Shown: positions 1 through 8,867, numbered from the stretch's first letter. The stretch: 64,000 nt of DNA from Flavobacteriales bacterium (GCA_002707525.1 PAND01000026.1:1-64000), one strand, 5' to 3'. The notes: generated from the letters alone by a model not told the origin. Made by a program: numbers and translations.

Positions 1-273
1 AAACTCAAAGCAACCATAGTTGCCATCATGTTCCATATCTTCAAGGAATCCCTCATGTCCGCATTCAGGACAGTTATGCCATTCTTCAATGGCCTCTCCG
101 TTCATCATCCAGACTTTGTAATCTTCATCAACAAGAAAAATCAATCCACTCATCGTATTGAATTGTACTTCTACTTTACCGTAGGAGTCAATGCTCTTGA
201 TGTGGGATAGCAATTCTTTAGCGTCAGCGATTTCTCGATGGCCAAAGTCATTCCAGTTGCTTGTAACTGTCAT
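1..273 (-). CDS. Partial zinc-finger protein, cut by left edge
   Basis: The ATG at 273 follows the CTAGAC junction motif shared by neighbouring genes. Ninety-one codons are open to the window edge, so the 3' end is missing. The visible part ends with a CPECGHEG zinc-knuckle half; the other half would lie outside. Function unknown. Confidence 0.7.
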   Translation of the reverse strand, partial: MTVTSNWNDFGHREIADAKELLSHIKSIDSYGKVEVQFNTMSGLIFLVDEDYKVWMMNGEAIEEWHNCPECGHEGFLEDMEHDGNYGCFEF

Positions 274-287
274 AGTCTAGGGAGGTA

Positions 288-449
288 TTACTCCTCCGAT
301 TCGCTAATATCAACTCCGGTTAGTAAGTAATTTACTAACTTTTCAAAGTCCTCATCAACAGGTTGTTTTACAATGTGTTGTACCCATAGTTCAAACAGAA
401 CCATATACACTACAATAGTAATAACAACCAACAGTATTTCTAATACCAT
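288..449 (-). CDS. Small single-pass membrane protein (53 aa)
   Basis: Residues 2-22 form a hydrophobic helix (VLEILLVVITIVVYMVLF) followed by an acidic soluble tail ending SESEE. The start lies just after the hairpin GGGCGAAAGCCC-TTAG. Its own stop TAA sits in the loop of the next junction hairpin. Likely an N-terminally anchored membrane peptide; role unknown. Confidence 0.65.
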   Translation of the reverse strand: MVLEILLVVITIVVYMVLFELWVQHIVKQPVDEDFEKLVNYLLTGVDISESEE

Positions 450-469
450 AACTAAGGGCTTTCGCCCAA

Positions 470-589
470 TTATTCTTCTTCTAGTGCTTCAACAGCCATA
501 GCAATTGCCATGTCTTTGCACTTAGTACATACGGCATGCTTACCAAAATGGTTAGCATTTTTACCGCACAAATCACAACTTCTTGTCAT
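470..589 (-). CDS. Zinc-finger microprotein (39 aa)
   Basis: Two CxxC pairs (CDLCG near residue 5, CTKCK near residue 22) make a compact treble-clef or ribbon-like zinc site, followed by an acidic tail. The ATG is three bases after the GGAGG...CCTCC-CTAG junction hairpin. One of many short Cys-rich proteins here; probably nucleic-acid or protein binding. Confidence 0.65.
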   Translation of the reverse strand: MTRSCDLCGKNANHFGKHAVCTKCKDMAIAMAVEALEEE

Positions 590-600
590 GTCTAGGGAGG

Positions 601-939
601 TTAGTCCTCCTTGTATACCCCATCTTGAACATGTATATTTTTAATTACAATGCCATCATGTGAGGGAACTTTTTTGATTACTTCTACTTCTCTTACTACT
701 TCTACTTCTCGTATCACTTCTGTAAGAATATGTTTAGTTAATATCTTAGATTGCACAAAAGAGGAAACTATGTTACATATTTTCCATATTAGCCAATATA
801 CTATCGGGCTACCTACTAAGTAGAATAGCCCTAATATAATTACTGCTTCATCGCCTTCGTCAATAGCGATTATGATGCAAATCCAAGCGACTGTTGCTAC
901 TGAATATAGCCAGTCAGTTAATAGTTTAACCTTGTTCAT
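601..939 (-). CDS. Two-helix membrane protein with charged heptad tail (112 aa)
   Basis: The start was placed at 939, right after CCTCCCTAGA, not at the upstream in-frame ATG inside the preceding gene. Residues about 10-30 and 35-60 are hydrophobic, giving two membrane helices. The C-terminal third has a repetitive Val/Glu/Ile pattern (EVIREVEVVREVEVIKKV) that looks like an extended beta or coiled strand. Function unknown. Confidence 0.65.
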   Translation of the reverse strand: MNKVKLLTDWLYSVATVAWICIIIAIDEGDEAVIILGLFYLVGSPIVYWLIWKICNIVSSFVQSKILTKHILTEVIREVEVVREVEVIKKVPSHDGIVIKNIHVQDGVYKED

Positions 940-949
940 TCTAGGGAGG

Positions 950-1303
950 TTAGTCCTCCGATTGTTGTAAATGTTTAGCACAAGCATCCTCGTACATCAT
1001 TAGCAACGTCATGAGATTATCAAATTTCTCTTCACCCATTACCTTCGTCATCACAGTAGCGTGATTATGAAAGTCTAATGCTCTTGGTGTAGCAAACTTG
1101 CCATTCCCATTGAGGATTAACCCCAATGATTGGCTCATAGTTTTAACAAATTGACCACCGATAGAGGTCAATACTGCTGATATCTCATTTTTATGTATAG
1201 CAATGTCTTGGCCATTGACAACCGAAGCGAATCCATAACATGGATGCTCAGGGTCGTGTATTAGGCTAGGTACATTGTTAAGAATTTCTTTGTTGAAACT
1301 CAT
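950..1303 (-). CDS. Unknown soluble protein (117 aa)
   Basis: A complete reading frame in the minus-strand series with no motif I recognise. Mixed alpha/beta composition, no membrane segment. It starts after a TAGACATG junction and ends with its stop in the GGAGG/CCTCC hairpin before the next gene, which supports it as a real cistron. Confidence 0.7.
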   Translation of the reverse strand: MSFNKEILNNVPSLIHDPEHPCYGFASVVNGQDIAIHKNEISAVLTSIGGQFVKTMSQSLGLILNGNGKFATPRALDFHNHATVMTKVMGEEKFDNLMTLLMMYEDACAKHLQQSED

Positions 1304-1305
1304 GT

Positions 1306-1629
1306 CTATGCGTAGTCAAGTTGGAACCTTTCTTCGGCGGCCACTCCTAGTGAGTTAAGGAGATTGGCAACACCTCTGGTGTGTAGTTCAAACAATAGGT
1401 ACGCTATATGCATATGTGATAGGTTATTAGACGCCTCTATCTTGTCAATAGAAGAAACAATATCTTCTACAAACATCATGGCGTGGTTCACTTGGTCTAC
1501 CGCTTCCTCTTCGGAAAGGTTCTCATTAAGCATGTATGCAAACTGGATATACTCGTGCATATCGTCGTTACACATGTCGATGATTTTTTCCAAATCTTTG
1601 ATTTGATTCTTGTTTAGACCCTTGTCCAT
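1306..1629 (-). CDS. Unknown acidic helical protein (107 aa)
   Basis: Strongly helical and acidic (runs such as SEEEAVDQVNHAM). It may be an all-alpha adaptor. A CCCCTCC tract lies just upstream of the start. The stop is two bases from the next start, so translation is probably coupled. No family recognised. Confidence 0.7.
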   Translation of the reverse strand: MDKGLNKNQIKDLEKIIDMCNDDMHEYIQFAYMLNENLSEEEAVDQVNHAMMFVEDIVSSIDKIEASNNLSHMHIAYLLFELHTRGVANLLNSLGVAAEERFQLDYA

Positions 1630-1691
1630 TAGGAGGGGTTCTGTAAAACTAGGTTTATCAAATTTATTACATTATGTATACTAAGAGGCCA

Positions 1692-2276
1692 TTAAAATGG
1701 CATAAACGATTTTGTCGCCTCATTTTTTGTTTTTGGTTTAGCCTGTGCTTTCGCTTTCTTCGGCTTTACCGTATTGTGTCTTACTTTGGGGTCCTTGTTA
1801 ATCCAAGCCTTTAGGTCTTTTTTGTAGTCCCAAGTGTAGTTGTCAAGTTCGTTTGCTGCTCCGCTCGCTAATGCATCAGAAACCTTGTTTCCAATAAGCG
1901 AACCTCGTCTGCAGAAGGTAACATACGTGAAACGTACGTTTACTGACCCATATGTTAGGTCATAGAGGACTTCCCACAAGTCAGAATTTTTAATTCCCTT
2001 GTAGTCATCCTTTCTCCATCTTTGGACATTCTCAATGAGATTCTTGGAAACGTATTCGCTATCCGTAAATATCTCAATTGATTCAGCGTCTTCTGACATC
2101 AAAGCCATGATAACTGCGAGCAGTTCTGCTCGGTTGTTAGTCATGTCTTCATCTACTACTTTGTAACCAATACCAATTCCAGTACTAGGCGTATATATTC
2201 CAATACCGCCAATAGGACTAGGATTGCTTGGACAAGCACCGTCTGTATAGACTGTAACAGTTTTTGATTCTGTCAT
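1692..2276 (-). CDS. rnhA: Ribonuclease HI (194 aa)
   Basis: RNase HI fold, cleaving the RNA strand of RNA-DNA hybrids, for example primers or R-loops. Visible catalytic acids: D12 (YTDGACPSNP), E51 (NNRAELLAV), D72 (FTDSEYV) and a likely fourth, D134 (GNKVSDALA). The usual His of the VxGHxG loop is not seen: the loop reads TFCRRGSLIGN. A Lys/Ala-rich tail ends in SFMPF. It is the first of two RNase HI genes here; the other is at 35240. It is probably used in element replication. Confidence 0.88.
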   Translation of the reverse strand: MTESKTVTVYTDGACPSNPSPIGGIGIYTPSTGIGIGYKVVDEDMTNNRAELLAVIMALMSEDAESIEIFTDSEYVSKNLIENVQRWRKDDYKGIKNSDLWEVLYDLTYGSVNVRFTYVTFCRRGSLIGNKVSDALASGAANELDNYTWDYKKDLKAWINKDPKVRHNTVKPKKAKAQAKPKTKNEATKSFMPF

Positions 2277-2302
2277 CTAAGGCCAAAGCCAATAACTCGT
2301 AT

Positions 2303-2473
2303 TTACCAATGGCCTCCATTTTCTTGCCATTTTATGATACATGGTAGACAGGCTATTTGCCTGTACGAGTAGTCATTAATTTCATGATTAATGTATAATT
2401 GGGTTATTGCTCCGCAACTGTAACAGCATATGCTTTGCAATTCATCCATATTAACGTCTTTTGTTTCAGACAC
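2303..2473 (-). CDS. Zinc-finger microprotein, GTG start (56 aa)
   Basis: A GTG directly after CTAG opens 56 codons containing CCYSCG and a later CLPC, a four-Cys zinc site. The GTG was chosen because it occupies exactly the position of the ATG in the other hairpin-CTAG junctions. Function unknown. Confidence 0.6.
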   Translation of the reverse strand: MSETKDVNMDELQSICCYSCGAITQLYINHEINDYSYRQIACLPCIIKWQENGGHW

Positions 2474-2482
2474 CTAGGGAGG

Positions 2483-2794
2483 TTATTCCTCCTCTTTTGT
2501 TCCATCGTACGATGAAGAACGCCTAATGGCCTTCCTCAAGTGTTCAATGTATTTATGTGTGGACTTGTATGTTGTCTTAGGAGAACCTCTAACCAAGATT
2601 GAGTCAGGGTCCAGTTCCTTAAGAGTGTCCTTTAGACGCTCCATAAGTTCTAACTGTTCATCAGTTTGTGTTCCATCAGAAGCACAACCAACAAGAACAG
2701 TAATGTTTTCATTCATACGTTCCATTATTCTGTTTAGATTACGGAGAACTTTTGTTTGTTCTCTAATCAAACTGCCGATATTAATATCTAGCAT
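2483..2794 (-). CDS. Unknown helical protein (103 aa)
   Basis: An N-terminal amphipathic helix (residues about 5-35, heptad-like LIREQTKVLRNLNRIMERM) suggests oligomerisation, followed by a basic C-terminal half. The start is immediately after CTAG and the end falls in the GGAGG hairpin before the next gene. No family recognised. Confidence 0.7.
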   Translation of the reverse strand: MLDINIGSLIREQTKVLRNLNRIMERMNENITVLVGCASDGTQTDEQLELMERLKDTLKELDPDSILVRGSPKTTYKSTHKYIEHLRKAIRRSSSYDGTKEEE

Positions 2795-2804
2795 CTAGGA
2801 GGCA

Positions 2805-4673
2805 TTACACCTCTGTATTTGGGTCCAAATCAACTTGCTTTTTGGTGGCTTTGCCCGTACCTTTAACGTACGGCCTAATCCACTTTCGCTTGTTGTCTTG
2901 AATCGAAGGATACCATTGGTTCCTCCAGTGTCCTCTTACCCACCATGCACCCTTAGGGCTACTTCGTACAGTCTTGCTTAATGATTTGAGATATCTATTG
3001 ATTTCTCCTCTCAACACAATCTTGCGTTTGTTAGTAACCTTTGTCTTAGGGAAGTACTGCCGTCTGTTTGACGGCTGTTCTTCCGGTGCTTCTTTGAGTT
3101 TCACATCAGGTTCATTGATGAACCATATGCTTTGAAGTGCAATTTTAAACGCTTCCACGGCGGTTTCCGTGTTATTTTTGCCTAGATTTTCTAATAAATC
3201 TGGGTCAAAATTCTGCTCAAAATTTGATTTTACTGTTTCCCACAAATCTCCATCAGGCCTTCTACCTATTTCTAAGTAGGGACCGATGTTAGTCCACAAC
3301 GAACGTGTTTCTTCGCTATACGAATCATAGTTGATAATTAATTCAATTATTGTATAGGTTTCTTCCTTTATGTTATGGTCAATAACTTTCTTGTCGTATT
3401 TGTATAAGGGGTCGATAACGGCATTACCTATCGCTCTTCCTCCGAGTATACCTAGTTCCGACAAAGTCGGCATAGTATCTCGTAGTCCAAGGGCAAGTTT
3501 TCCATATCCAACCGTCATCATGGCCTCCCAGTTATGCGTTAGTAGGCGATTTATAGTCGCATCCAACGGGTCTACCGAGGGCAAGTCATGAAACGGTATT
3601 CCCATCAAGTGAGAATCTCCTAAATCTAGCATTGGGTTTTTATCCATACCCATTACTACATTGTCTTTCGTTATTTTCTGTCCTTGCTCGCAATTCTTTG
3701 TAATGCATAGCGGGACAAGTCCTTTATCATAGGTCATTCGTGTGTTTTCGTAACCGTCTTCTGCGGTTTTTCTAACTTGGTCAACTCCGACCAAGCCATG
3801 TAAGGTTCCTATCGTTTGATAGTTTTCCTTCGGGAAATTTTCAATCATACCAGTCTTATGCAAGGGCATTCCCTCTTCAAAGTCTGGTGTTGTAACTTCA
3901 TACATCAAAGCCCCTGTTACAGAAACGGAATCACCGTTTCTCATTTCCATGGGCAATGATTTGTTAAACTCAATGTAATTCATTGGGTAAGGCAACTTCA
4001 AGTTCTTAGAAATATCCAAGTTATCAGATACGTCTGTCATTTCAAACATCTTCTGTACCACCTCAGTCAATTGTATTTTGTGAGAGTGTTTCAAGAAGAA
4101 GTATGTAGTGAGTGCTTTAAGTCCCCATTTAGTATTTGTTAATGCTACTGGTGCTTCAGATATACTGACTTTCAGTATGTTATGTAAGTAGGGTTCAACT
4201 ACCTTTTCCACAATTTGTTCAGCAATTTCTTGTTGAACTACACTAGAGAGAGTAGCGAGTGTTTCATCTGCTATCTCAAAAATAGTGTGTGGGAAAGCCA
4301 CAATATTTGCAATCAATATATGCAATACTTCTAATGAATCCTTTAGAGATGTACTGGACTTCAGTATATCAGGGCCTCCATCAGAGGGTGGTGTTAGTGT
4401 TAATACAGACGGCGGAAGGTATGTTCTAAGATACTCTTCTATCGACTTCTCTACTATGTACGAGATATAATCCAAAGGGTCTTCCCCGTCACTGAGGAAG
4501 TCAAAGGATATATCATCGGGTTTTTCCAATTTGCTGTTGTCGAATGCTTCCTTTATTGCGTGTGCAATTTCAAGAGAAGACTGTTCGACCCAGTTAGCGT
4601 ATTTGTACAACGGGTCACAAGAACTTAGAAGTTCTTTTTCGCAGTTGTTCATCCATTTAAGTAAATACTTCAT
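2805..4673 (-). CDS. Large unknown protein with C-terminal RGHWR-type motif (622 aa)
   Basis: The first 200 residues are helical; the middle is mixed alpha/beta (about 230-420). The basic C-terminal 70 residues carry WWVRGHWRNQWYPS followed by KWIRPYVKGTGK. I recall this kind of RGHWR...WIxPxxKG ending from plasmid and phage proteins of unknown role. No catalytic motif is recognised. The start follows GTCAG-AATAAT-CTGAC hairpin plus CTAG. It is the largest gene of the left block and could be a replication- or partition-associated protein, but this is a guess. Confidence 0.75.
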   Translation of the reverse strand: MKYLLKWMNNCEKELLSSCDPLYKYANWVEQSSLEIAHAIKEAFDNSKLEKPDDISFDFLSDGEDPLDYISYIVEKSIEEYLRTYLPPSVLTLTPPSDGGPDILKSSTSLKDSLEVLHILIANIVAFPHTIFEIADETLATLSSVVQQEIAEQIVEKVVEPYLHNILKVSISEAPVALTNTKWGLKALTTYFFLKHSHKIQLTEVVQKMFEMTDVSDNLDISKNLKLPYPMNYIEFNKSLPMEMRNGDSVSVTGALMYEVTTPDFEEGMPLHKTGMIENFPKENYQTIGTLHGLVGVDQVRKTAEDGYENTRMTYDKGLVPLCITKNCEQGQKITKDNVVMGMDKNPMLDLGDSHLMGIPFHDLPSVDPLDATINRLLTHNWEAMMTVGYGKLALGLRDTMPTLSELGILGGRAIGNAVIDPLYKYDKKVIDHNIKEETYTIIELIINYDSYSEETRSLWTNIGPYLEIGRRPDGDLWETVKSNFEQNFDPDLLENLGKNNTETAVEAFKIALQSIWFINEPDVKLKEAPEEQPSNRRQYFPKTKVTNKRKIVLRGEINRYLKSLSKTVRSSPKGAWWVRGHWRNQWYPSIQDNKRKWIRPYVKGTGKATKKQVDLDPNTEV

Positions 4674-4686
4674 TTACTAGGTCAGA

Positions 4687-5034
4687 TTATTCTGACGGTA
4701 TTTCATTGAAGGCTTCATGTAGTTGTGATAGTGTTTTCACGATATACATTGTTCTCCAATAGTGTTGTTTGTTATCCGTACGGTTCTTTACTAGCCTTAG
4801 CCAGTTAGTAAGTACATAGATAATAGCGTCGGCAATCTCTTCTTCAGCCATTTCTAACCAACTATCAAAATGGGTTCCCCATTTAGTTGTGTCATCCAGT
4901 GGCTGGAGTTCATGTCCGTAGGCTTCTTTTCCTTTCTCTAAGCGTGCTGTAATAGCACTTGCTAGGTCAGGGTTAAGTTCGTTAGCGCATACATTTAGTA
5001 TGTAATCGTTAGCGGTTTCGACTGATTCAGTCAT
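4687..5034 (-). CDS. MazG-like nucleotide pyrophosphohydrolase (115 aa)
   Basis: It resembles phage MazG-like all-alpha NTP pyrophosphatases. RLEKGKEAYG is followed by W and the metal-binding helix MAEEEIADAIIYVL (EExxD, residues about 62-72). Such enzymes hydrolyse non-canonical or signalling nucleotides in the cytosol. The length suits a single MazG-like domain. The hairpin GGGCTCTGAGCCC-TTAG precedes the start. Confidence 0.65.
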   Translation of the reverse strand: MTESVETANDYILNVCANELNPDLASAITARLEKGKEAYGHELQPLDDTTKWGTHFDSWLEMAEEEIADAIIYVLTNWLRLVKNRTDNKQHYWRTMYIVKTLSQLHEAFNEIPSE

Positions 5035-5058
5035 ACTAAGGGCTCAGAGCCCAATTGT

Positions 5059-5379
5059 TTATCTTTTTCTATAAGATTCAAGCAATGCATAATCATGGAC
5101 ATTCATAGTAGGGATTTTATCCCCAAGAATGTCAAGTATATACATTAGTTGCTTGATTACTAAAGACATAGTGTCCCGTTGTTGAAGAACGCCTTCTTTA
5201 CTTAGGCCATCTTCAAAATCATCGTAATCAAGTTTCTCTTCTAGTTTAACTTCAAGTTCAGATAGTTCATCTTTTGTAGCATTTTTCTCAGTGAGTTGAG
5301 TAACAACATAAATAATGTTGTCCATTGCTGCATCTAATTGATTTATCTGTTCTTGTAGTTCCTTAACTTCTTCAGTCAT
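5059..5379 (-). CDS. Coiled-coil protein (106 aa)
   Basis: Residues about 3-60 are a near-continuous Glu/Leu-rich coiled coil (KELQEQINQL, LEVKLEEKLD), followed by a shorter helical tail. No catalytic motif. It is the first gene after a 500-base non-coding gap in its own upstream direction being absent; the gap lies upstream at 5380-5886. Confidence 0.65.
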   Translation of the reverse strand: MTEEVKELQEQINQLDAAMDNIIYVVTQLTEKNATKDELSELEVKLEEKLDYDDFEDGLSKEGVLQQRDTMSLVIKQLMYILDILGDKIPTMNVHDYALLESYRKR

Positions 5380-5886
5380 AGGTCTATGTTACCAAAAAGA
5401 ATATCCAATGTAACGTCAGCGTACTTACGCTGTGCGTTTCACTGGATAGGTAACTTTTCTATAAGTCAAACGACTTAACTGAGATTTCCTCCAGAGGCAT
5501 ACGCCCCCTTTGGGAAATCTTACTGCCACTACTCAGCATTGATGACGCTTAGGTGTTCAATTTGTTTAATACAACGTACCCTCCCACACCGATTAACGTA
5601 TACTGATAGAATATACTCGGCATAGGACGTTGTACCACCCAGTAAGTCTTACTGTCTTGGAGTAGTGATTTTCTGTGATTGCCCGTTTTGTACATTTGAA
5701 TATAGTACTGCACTTCACCCTAAAAGTATTCGCTAGTACTATACTTTGCGAACATTAAGCAAGGGGTGCCTTTACATCATTGACTCGTAGTCATTGATTC
5801 AATATCAATGCCTGTTACATCATCATGATTGACCCCCACATATTCTTAAGAGGTCATCCGGGAGCAATCTAGGGGCGTTAGCCCGG
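5380..5886. other. Non-coding stretch with several inverted repeats
   Basis: No credible gene on either strand. Short hairpins are visible: GATTTCC...GGAAATC around 5485-5520, TGACTCGTAGTCA and TTGATTCAATATCAA back to back near 5780-5810. The right end carries the CTAG hairpin family element (GGGCTAACGCCCC-TAG) just before the gene ending at 5887. It could hold a leader RNA or promoter for the genes to its left. Confidence 0.5.
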
Positions 5887-6783
5887 TTAATTGTTGTTTA
5901 GACGGTCTTCCATCTCAGTCGTGAAGTTAGACATTCGCTGCAACATGTCCCTAAGGGCACTGTTTTGCTTATCGTCCACTTCTGATTGAGCGGTATGCAT
6001 TCCTGCAAGTTGTTCCTCAATGACTGTTAGCCTTGAGTTTAGTTCGTCTAGAGCAGATGAAACCTTGTTGAAGGATTCCTGTACATCTCGTACAGTTGCG
6101 TATTCATGGTGAGAGTGGCTCTTTTGGCCGACTCCTAGCATCTCTATACCTTTGATAATCAAAGATACTGCTTCCATTTCAGCAATCAGTGGCTCTTTGT
6201 TAGAGCGTGTTATTTCCTTCACTGGTTTACTTTCTGTCTTTTTAACAACAGGTGTTGTTTGTTTTGGCTTGGACTTCTTAGAGTCCTTCTTTGGCTTAGG
6301 CTTACGCCCCTTACCAAATACCAATCCCAAATCGCTTCTCTTTCCGCTAATTGCGGAAGTAGAACGGTCAGCGCAGTGTTCGTCTTTAACAAATGCTTCA
6401 GCAATTTGTTCATCACGCATACCTTCGCCATAGAGTTTCTTTAGGAGGCGTTTTTCAGTAACGCTCCATGAACTCTGCGGGGTACGCTGTCCACGACGGA
6501 TGTGCTTTCGCACAACTGCAGAAGTCTTTTTTGACTTCTTTGGCTTTGGGGTTTTTGTTTTTAGCGCAGCAGGTCCAGATTTATACCATCTGTACTCTAC
6601 TTTGCCTTTTATTGTGGCCGATTCCGTACGGATTAATTTAGCCGCTTTCAGTTCACCACTCAACTTAGACCACTCTCGGCGGGAAATACCCGCTAGAGTC
6701 ATCAGTTCGTTTCGTGTGTGCGCTGGAGCACGCTCAATAACCTGTAATAGATTTTCAGCACCATGCGTCAGTTTCCTGCTCAT
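5887..6783 (-). CDS. DNA-binding protein: winged helix, GcrA/SANT-like segment and coiled coil (298 aa)
   Basis: The start was moved to the ATG after hairpin GGTGAGTAACACC-TTAGAC. Residues about 5-60 look like a winged helix (TRNELMTLAGISRREWSKL). Residues about 100-150 carry a W-x-E...L..L..EG..DEQIAEAF...RS..AI..K pattern typical of SANT/GcrA-like DNA binders. Two Lys/Pro-rich linkers follow, then a C-terminal coiled coil (about 210-298). Likely a transcription regulator or nucleoid protein. Confidence 0.7.
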   Translation of the reverse strand: MSRKLTHGAENLLQVIERAPAHTRNELMTLAGISRREWSKLSGELKAAKLIRTESATIKGKVEYRWYKSGPAALKTKTPKPKKSKKTSAVVRKHIRRGQRTPQSSWSVTEKRLLKKLYGEGMRDEQIAEAFVKDEHCADRSTSAISGKRSDLGLVFGKGRKPKPKKDSKKSKPKQTTPVVKKTESKPVKEITRSNKEPLIAEMEAVSLIIKGIEMLGVGQKSHSHHEYATVRDVQESFNKVSSALDELNSRLTVIEEQLAGMHTAQSEVDDKQNSALRDMLQRMSNFTTEMEDRLNNN

Positions 6784-6793
6784 GTCTAAGGTG

Positions 6794-7081
6794 TTACTCA
6801 CCGATGTACTGCATTCGGGCCTGAATCTTTTGAAGATTAACTAGGCCACCGATTACACAGTACTTTTCGTTTATCTGTATTCTTTCATAGTTAGCATCCC
6901 GCCAACTTTCCAGATACATTGTAGTGTATGATACACGCATATGTTTTACATAACAAGATAAACAGGCATAGACAACCTTGTAATTAGGTTGATTTATTCT
7001 ACTGTAAATCCATATTCTGCTTTTCATGCATCTATCACATATGTCGTTTGAAAACAATTCTGTTTTAGCGTACATACTCAT
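6794..7081 (-). CDS. Zinc-finger protein (95 aa)
   Basis: CDRC near residue 15 and CLSC near residue 40 form a CxxC...CxxC zinc site; the remainder is helical and basic. The start follows CTAGT of a GGAGG/CCTCC junction hairpin. Function unknown. Confidence 0.68.
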   Translation of the reverse strand: MSMYAKTELFSNDICDRCMKSRIWIYSRINQPNYKVVYACLSCYVKHMRVSYTTMYLESWRDANYERIQINEKYCVIGGLVNLQKIQARMQYIGE

Positions 7082-7103
7082 ACTAGGGAGGTTAGACCTC
7101 CGT

Positions 7104-7502
7104 TTAGGGCGTTAGGCCCTTGAAATATACTCTTGATACTTCTGTTTGATTATAAGATGCATACTTATCTACTAGCATTAAAGAGGCTCTCAACTTTCTT
7201 CTCCTTACCTGTAAATCCTTACTGGTGGTTAAAGTGGTGTGAGTTCCTTCTCTATTACGTTTAAGATACTGTTCATCTAAATATCGTAAATGACTCTTTG
7301 CAAACATAATTGGGCATTCGCCCTCCATGTTATTGGCTTTCATAAGTGGCGCAACAAGGGCAACCAATTTATTCTTCGCCAAATCAACCTTAGACTGCTT
7401 GTAACACGCATAATGGCCACATATTTTGTGGTTATGGTATTGCTGCGCAAAGGTTTCATGACAGTATTCGCATTGAGTCCAAATTTTTCCAAATTTGTAC
7501 AT
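7104..7502 (-). CDS. Zinc-finger protein with basic tail (132 aa)
   Basis: CEYCHETF (residues about 12-19) and H...CGHYAC (about 28-33) make a zinc-binding N-terminus; the rest is Lys/Arg-rich and helical, suggesting nucleic acid binding. Junction hairpin GGAGG...CCTCC-CTAGA precedes the start. Confidence 0.68.
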   Translation of the reverse strand: MYKFGKIWTQCEYCHETFAQQYHNHKICGHYACYKQSKVDLAKNKLVALVAPLMKANNMEGECPIMFAKSHLRYLDEQYLKRNREGTHTTLTTSKDLQVRRRKLRASLMLVDKYASYNQTEVSRVYFKGLTP

Positions 7503-7512
7503 TCTAGGGAGG

Positions 7513-7746
7513 TTATTCCTCCTTTGTTATTGGCACATGGACGATTTCATTTGACCCATCATTTCTACTGATGAAGACAATGAGTTTCTTTCCGTCATAT
7601 CCCATTCTAATGTTTCCTTTGACATCACCGAGAATAGTCTGAACCTTCAAGTCCAAAATGTTCTCGTTTTGAGTGATATCAAGTAGCAAACCTTGATTTG
7701 CTACGCTAGGATGCTCTATTGATAAGAACGCCATTACTAAGGGCAC
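7513..7746 (-). CDS. Unknown small beta-rich protein (77 aa)
   Basis: Alternating hydrophobic strands (ILDLKVQTI, KLIVFISRND) suggest a small beta barrel or sandwich. No motif recognised. The end overlaps the GGAGG junction hairpin and the start follows GGGCCCAGTGCCC-TTAG. Confidence 0.65.
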   Translation of the reverse strand: MPLVMAFLSIEHPSVANQGLLLDITQNENILDLKVQTILGDVKGNIRMGYDGKKLIVFISRNDGSNEIVHVPITKEE

Positions 7747-7755
7747 TGGGCCCAG

Positions 7756-8325
7756 TTAAAATCGAGTCAAGAAGTCATCGTCCATTCCGACGGTAGTATC
7801 TTCTTTTTCTCTTAATACTTTGATTGCGTCTTCAAGTTGCAAAGCAGTACCCCATGATATAATCATGGTTGGTCGGCCCCAAAATCCATCGGAACCTCCT
7901 CGCTTTTCTTTAACCCATAGGTTTCGCTTTGACGAATACTCTGCAGAGAAGTGGTTCTTCCCTTCGTATTCGTACTTAGATGTACTTAGTTGCTCCCAAG
8001 AAAGTGTAATCTCGTAGCCTAGTATTTCCATCTCATTTGCGAAGTCACTGAAGTGCATAGCCCATATAGCATCGTCTTTTGCGAGGCTTTGGGTAATTTG
8101 TTTTACTTCATGTGAACTAAATTCTGAATCAAGTAGCGAAGATATGTAGATACCGGAGAAATCTCTGGCTTTTACAGCCATAGTCCAGTTACCTTCTTCT
8201 GCTAACTTCTTTAGGTTGTCCCAATTAAGGTGTTCAACCATCTTCTTTCCAACGCGTAGTCTTCGGTCAGCAATGGCAAAAACATAAGATTTTGCTATGT
8301 TGTCTAGATACTTTGCATCAAACAT
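7756..8325 (-). CDS. Unknown protein with acidic DDDFLTRF tail (189 aa)
   Basis: The start at 8325 follows hairpin GGGCCTTCGGGTCC-TTAGAA, which removes a 47-base overlap with the previous gene that the longer frame would need. The C-terminus MDDDFLTRF nearly matches the ending of the 421-residue protein at 11880. Such acidic-aromatic tails recall the SSB tip used to recruit replication partners. Otherwise unknown. Confidence 0.65.
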   Translation of the reverse strand: MFDAKYLDNIAKSYVFAIADRRLRVGKKMVEHLNWDNLKKLAEEGNWTMAVKARDFSGIYISSLLDSEFSSHEVKQITQSLAKDDAIWAMHFSDFANEMEILGYEITLSWEQLSTSKYEYEGKNHFSAEYSSKRNLWVKEKRGGSDGFWGRPTMIISWGTALQLEDAIKVLREKEDTTVGMDDDFLTRF

Positions 8326-8353
8326 TTCTAAGGACCCGAAGGCCCGGAATAAT

Positions 8354-8659
8354 CTATTCCCAGATTTTTTGATGACCGAGCGACTGCGTCTGCTCAACAT
8401 CTTCTCCCAAATTAATGGAACTGACGTTTTGCATCTTTAGTTGCTCTGCAATACGATTTTGACGGTATGAACGCATAAATGCATCAGCGGCGTTCCCCCA
8501 AGTGTCTTTACTGTCATTCCTTACTTGAGCGGCTTGAAGCGCACTCTGTAATTCACGACTCATAGAAACACTATGGTTCTTTTCCAGCCAAGATTTGATT
8601 CCACCAACGGATGACCCGTTAGCGTAATCTTTACCCTGATTAGGTAGTGGGTAGCCCAA
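8354..8659 (-). CDS. Unknown protein, TTG start (101 aa)
   Basis: Open from a TTG at 8659 just downstream of the previous stop; no ATG is available at the N-terminus. Ser/Gln/Ala-rich and helical. A TTGGGC sequence follows the upstream stop. No family recognised; the start is uncertain. Confidence 0.55.
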   Translation of the reverse strand: MGYPLPNQGKDYANGSSVGGIKSWLEKNHSVSMSRELQSALQAAQVRNDSKDTWGNAADAFMRSYRQNRIAEQLKMQNVSSINLGEDVEQTQSLGHQKIWE

Positions 8660-8662
8660 CTC

Positions 8663-8836
8663 TTAAAAGAGCGCACCGACATAGCAGTGCGTTCCATCAG
8701 CGTGGGTGTATTTTCCACCAATCTTATCACGGTAATCTTCACCGTACTTCTCAATCAATTGCTCGTTTGCAGCAATCATCTGTTCATAATTCAAAGAGCC
8801 GGAGCCCTCTGAGTTGGTCATCTGTTCTTTCGACAT
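8663..8836 (-). CDS. Unknown small protein (57 aa)
   Basis: The ATG at 8836 follows TAGGTAAT; an in-frame TTG upstream would overlap the primase stop. Residues are polar with one Cys/His pair near the C-terminus (GTHCYVG). Possibly coupled to the primase gene. Role unknown. Confidence 0.55.
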   Translation of the reverse strand: MSKEQMTNSEGSGSLNYEQMIAANEQLIEKYGEDYRDKIGGKYTHADGTHCYVGALF

Positions 8837-8867
8837 ATTACCTATGTAGTTTCCCACAGTATTTAAC

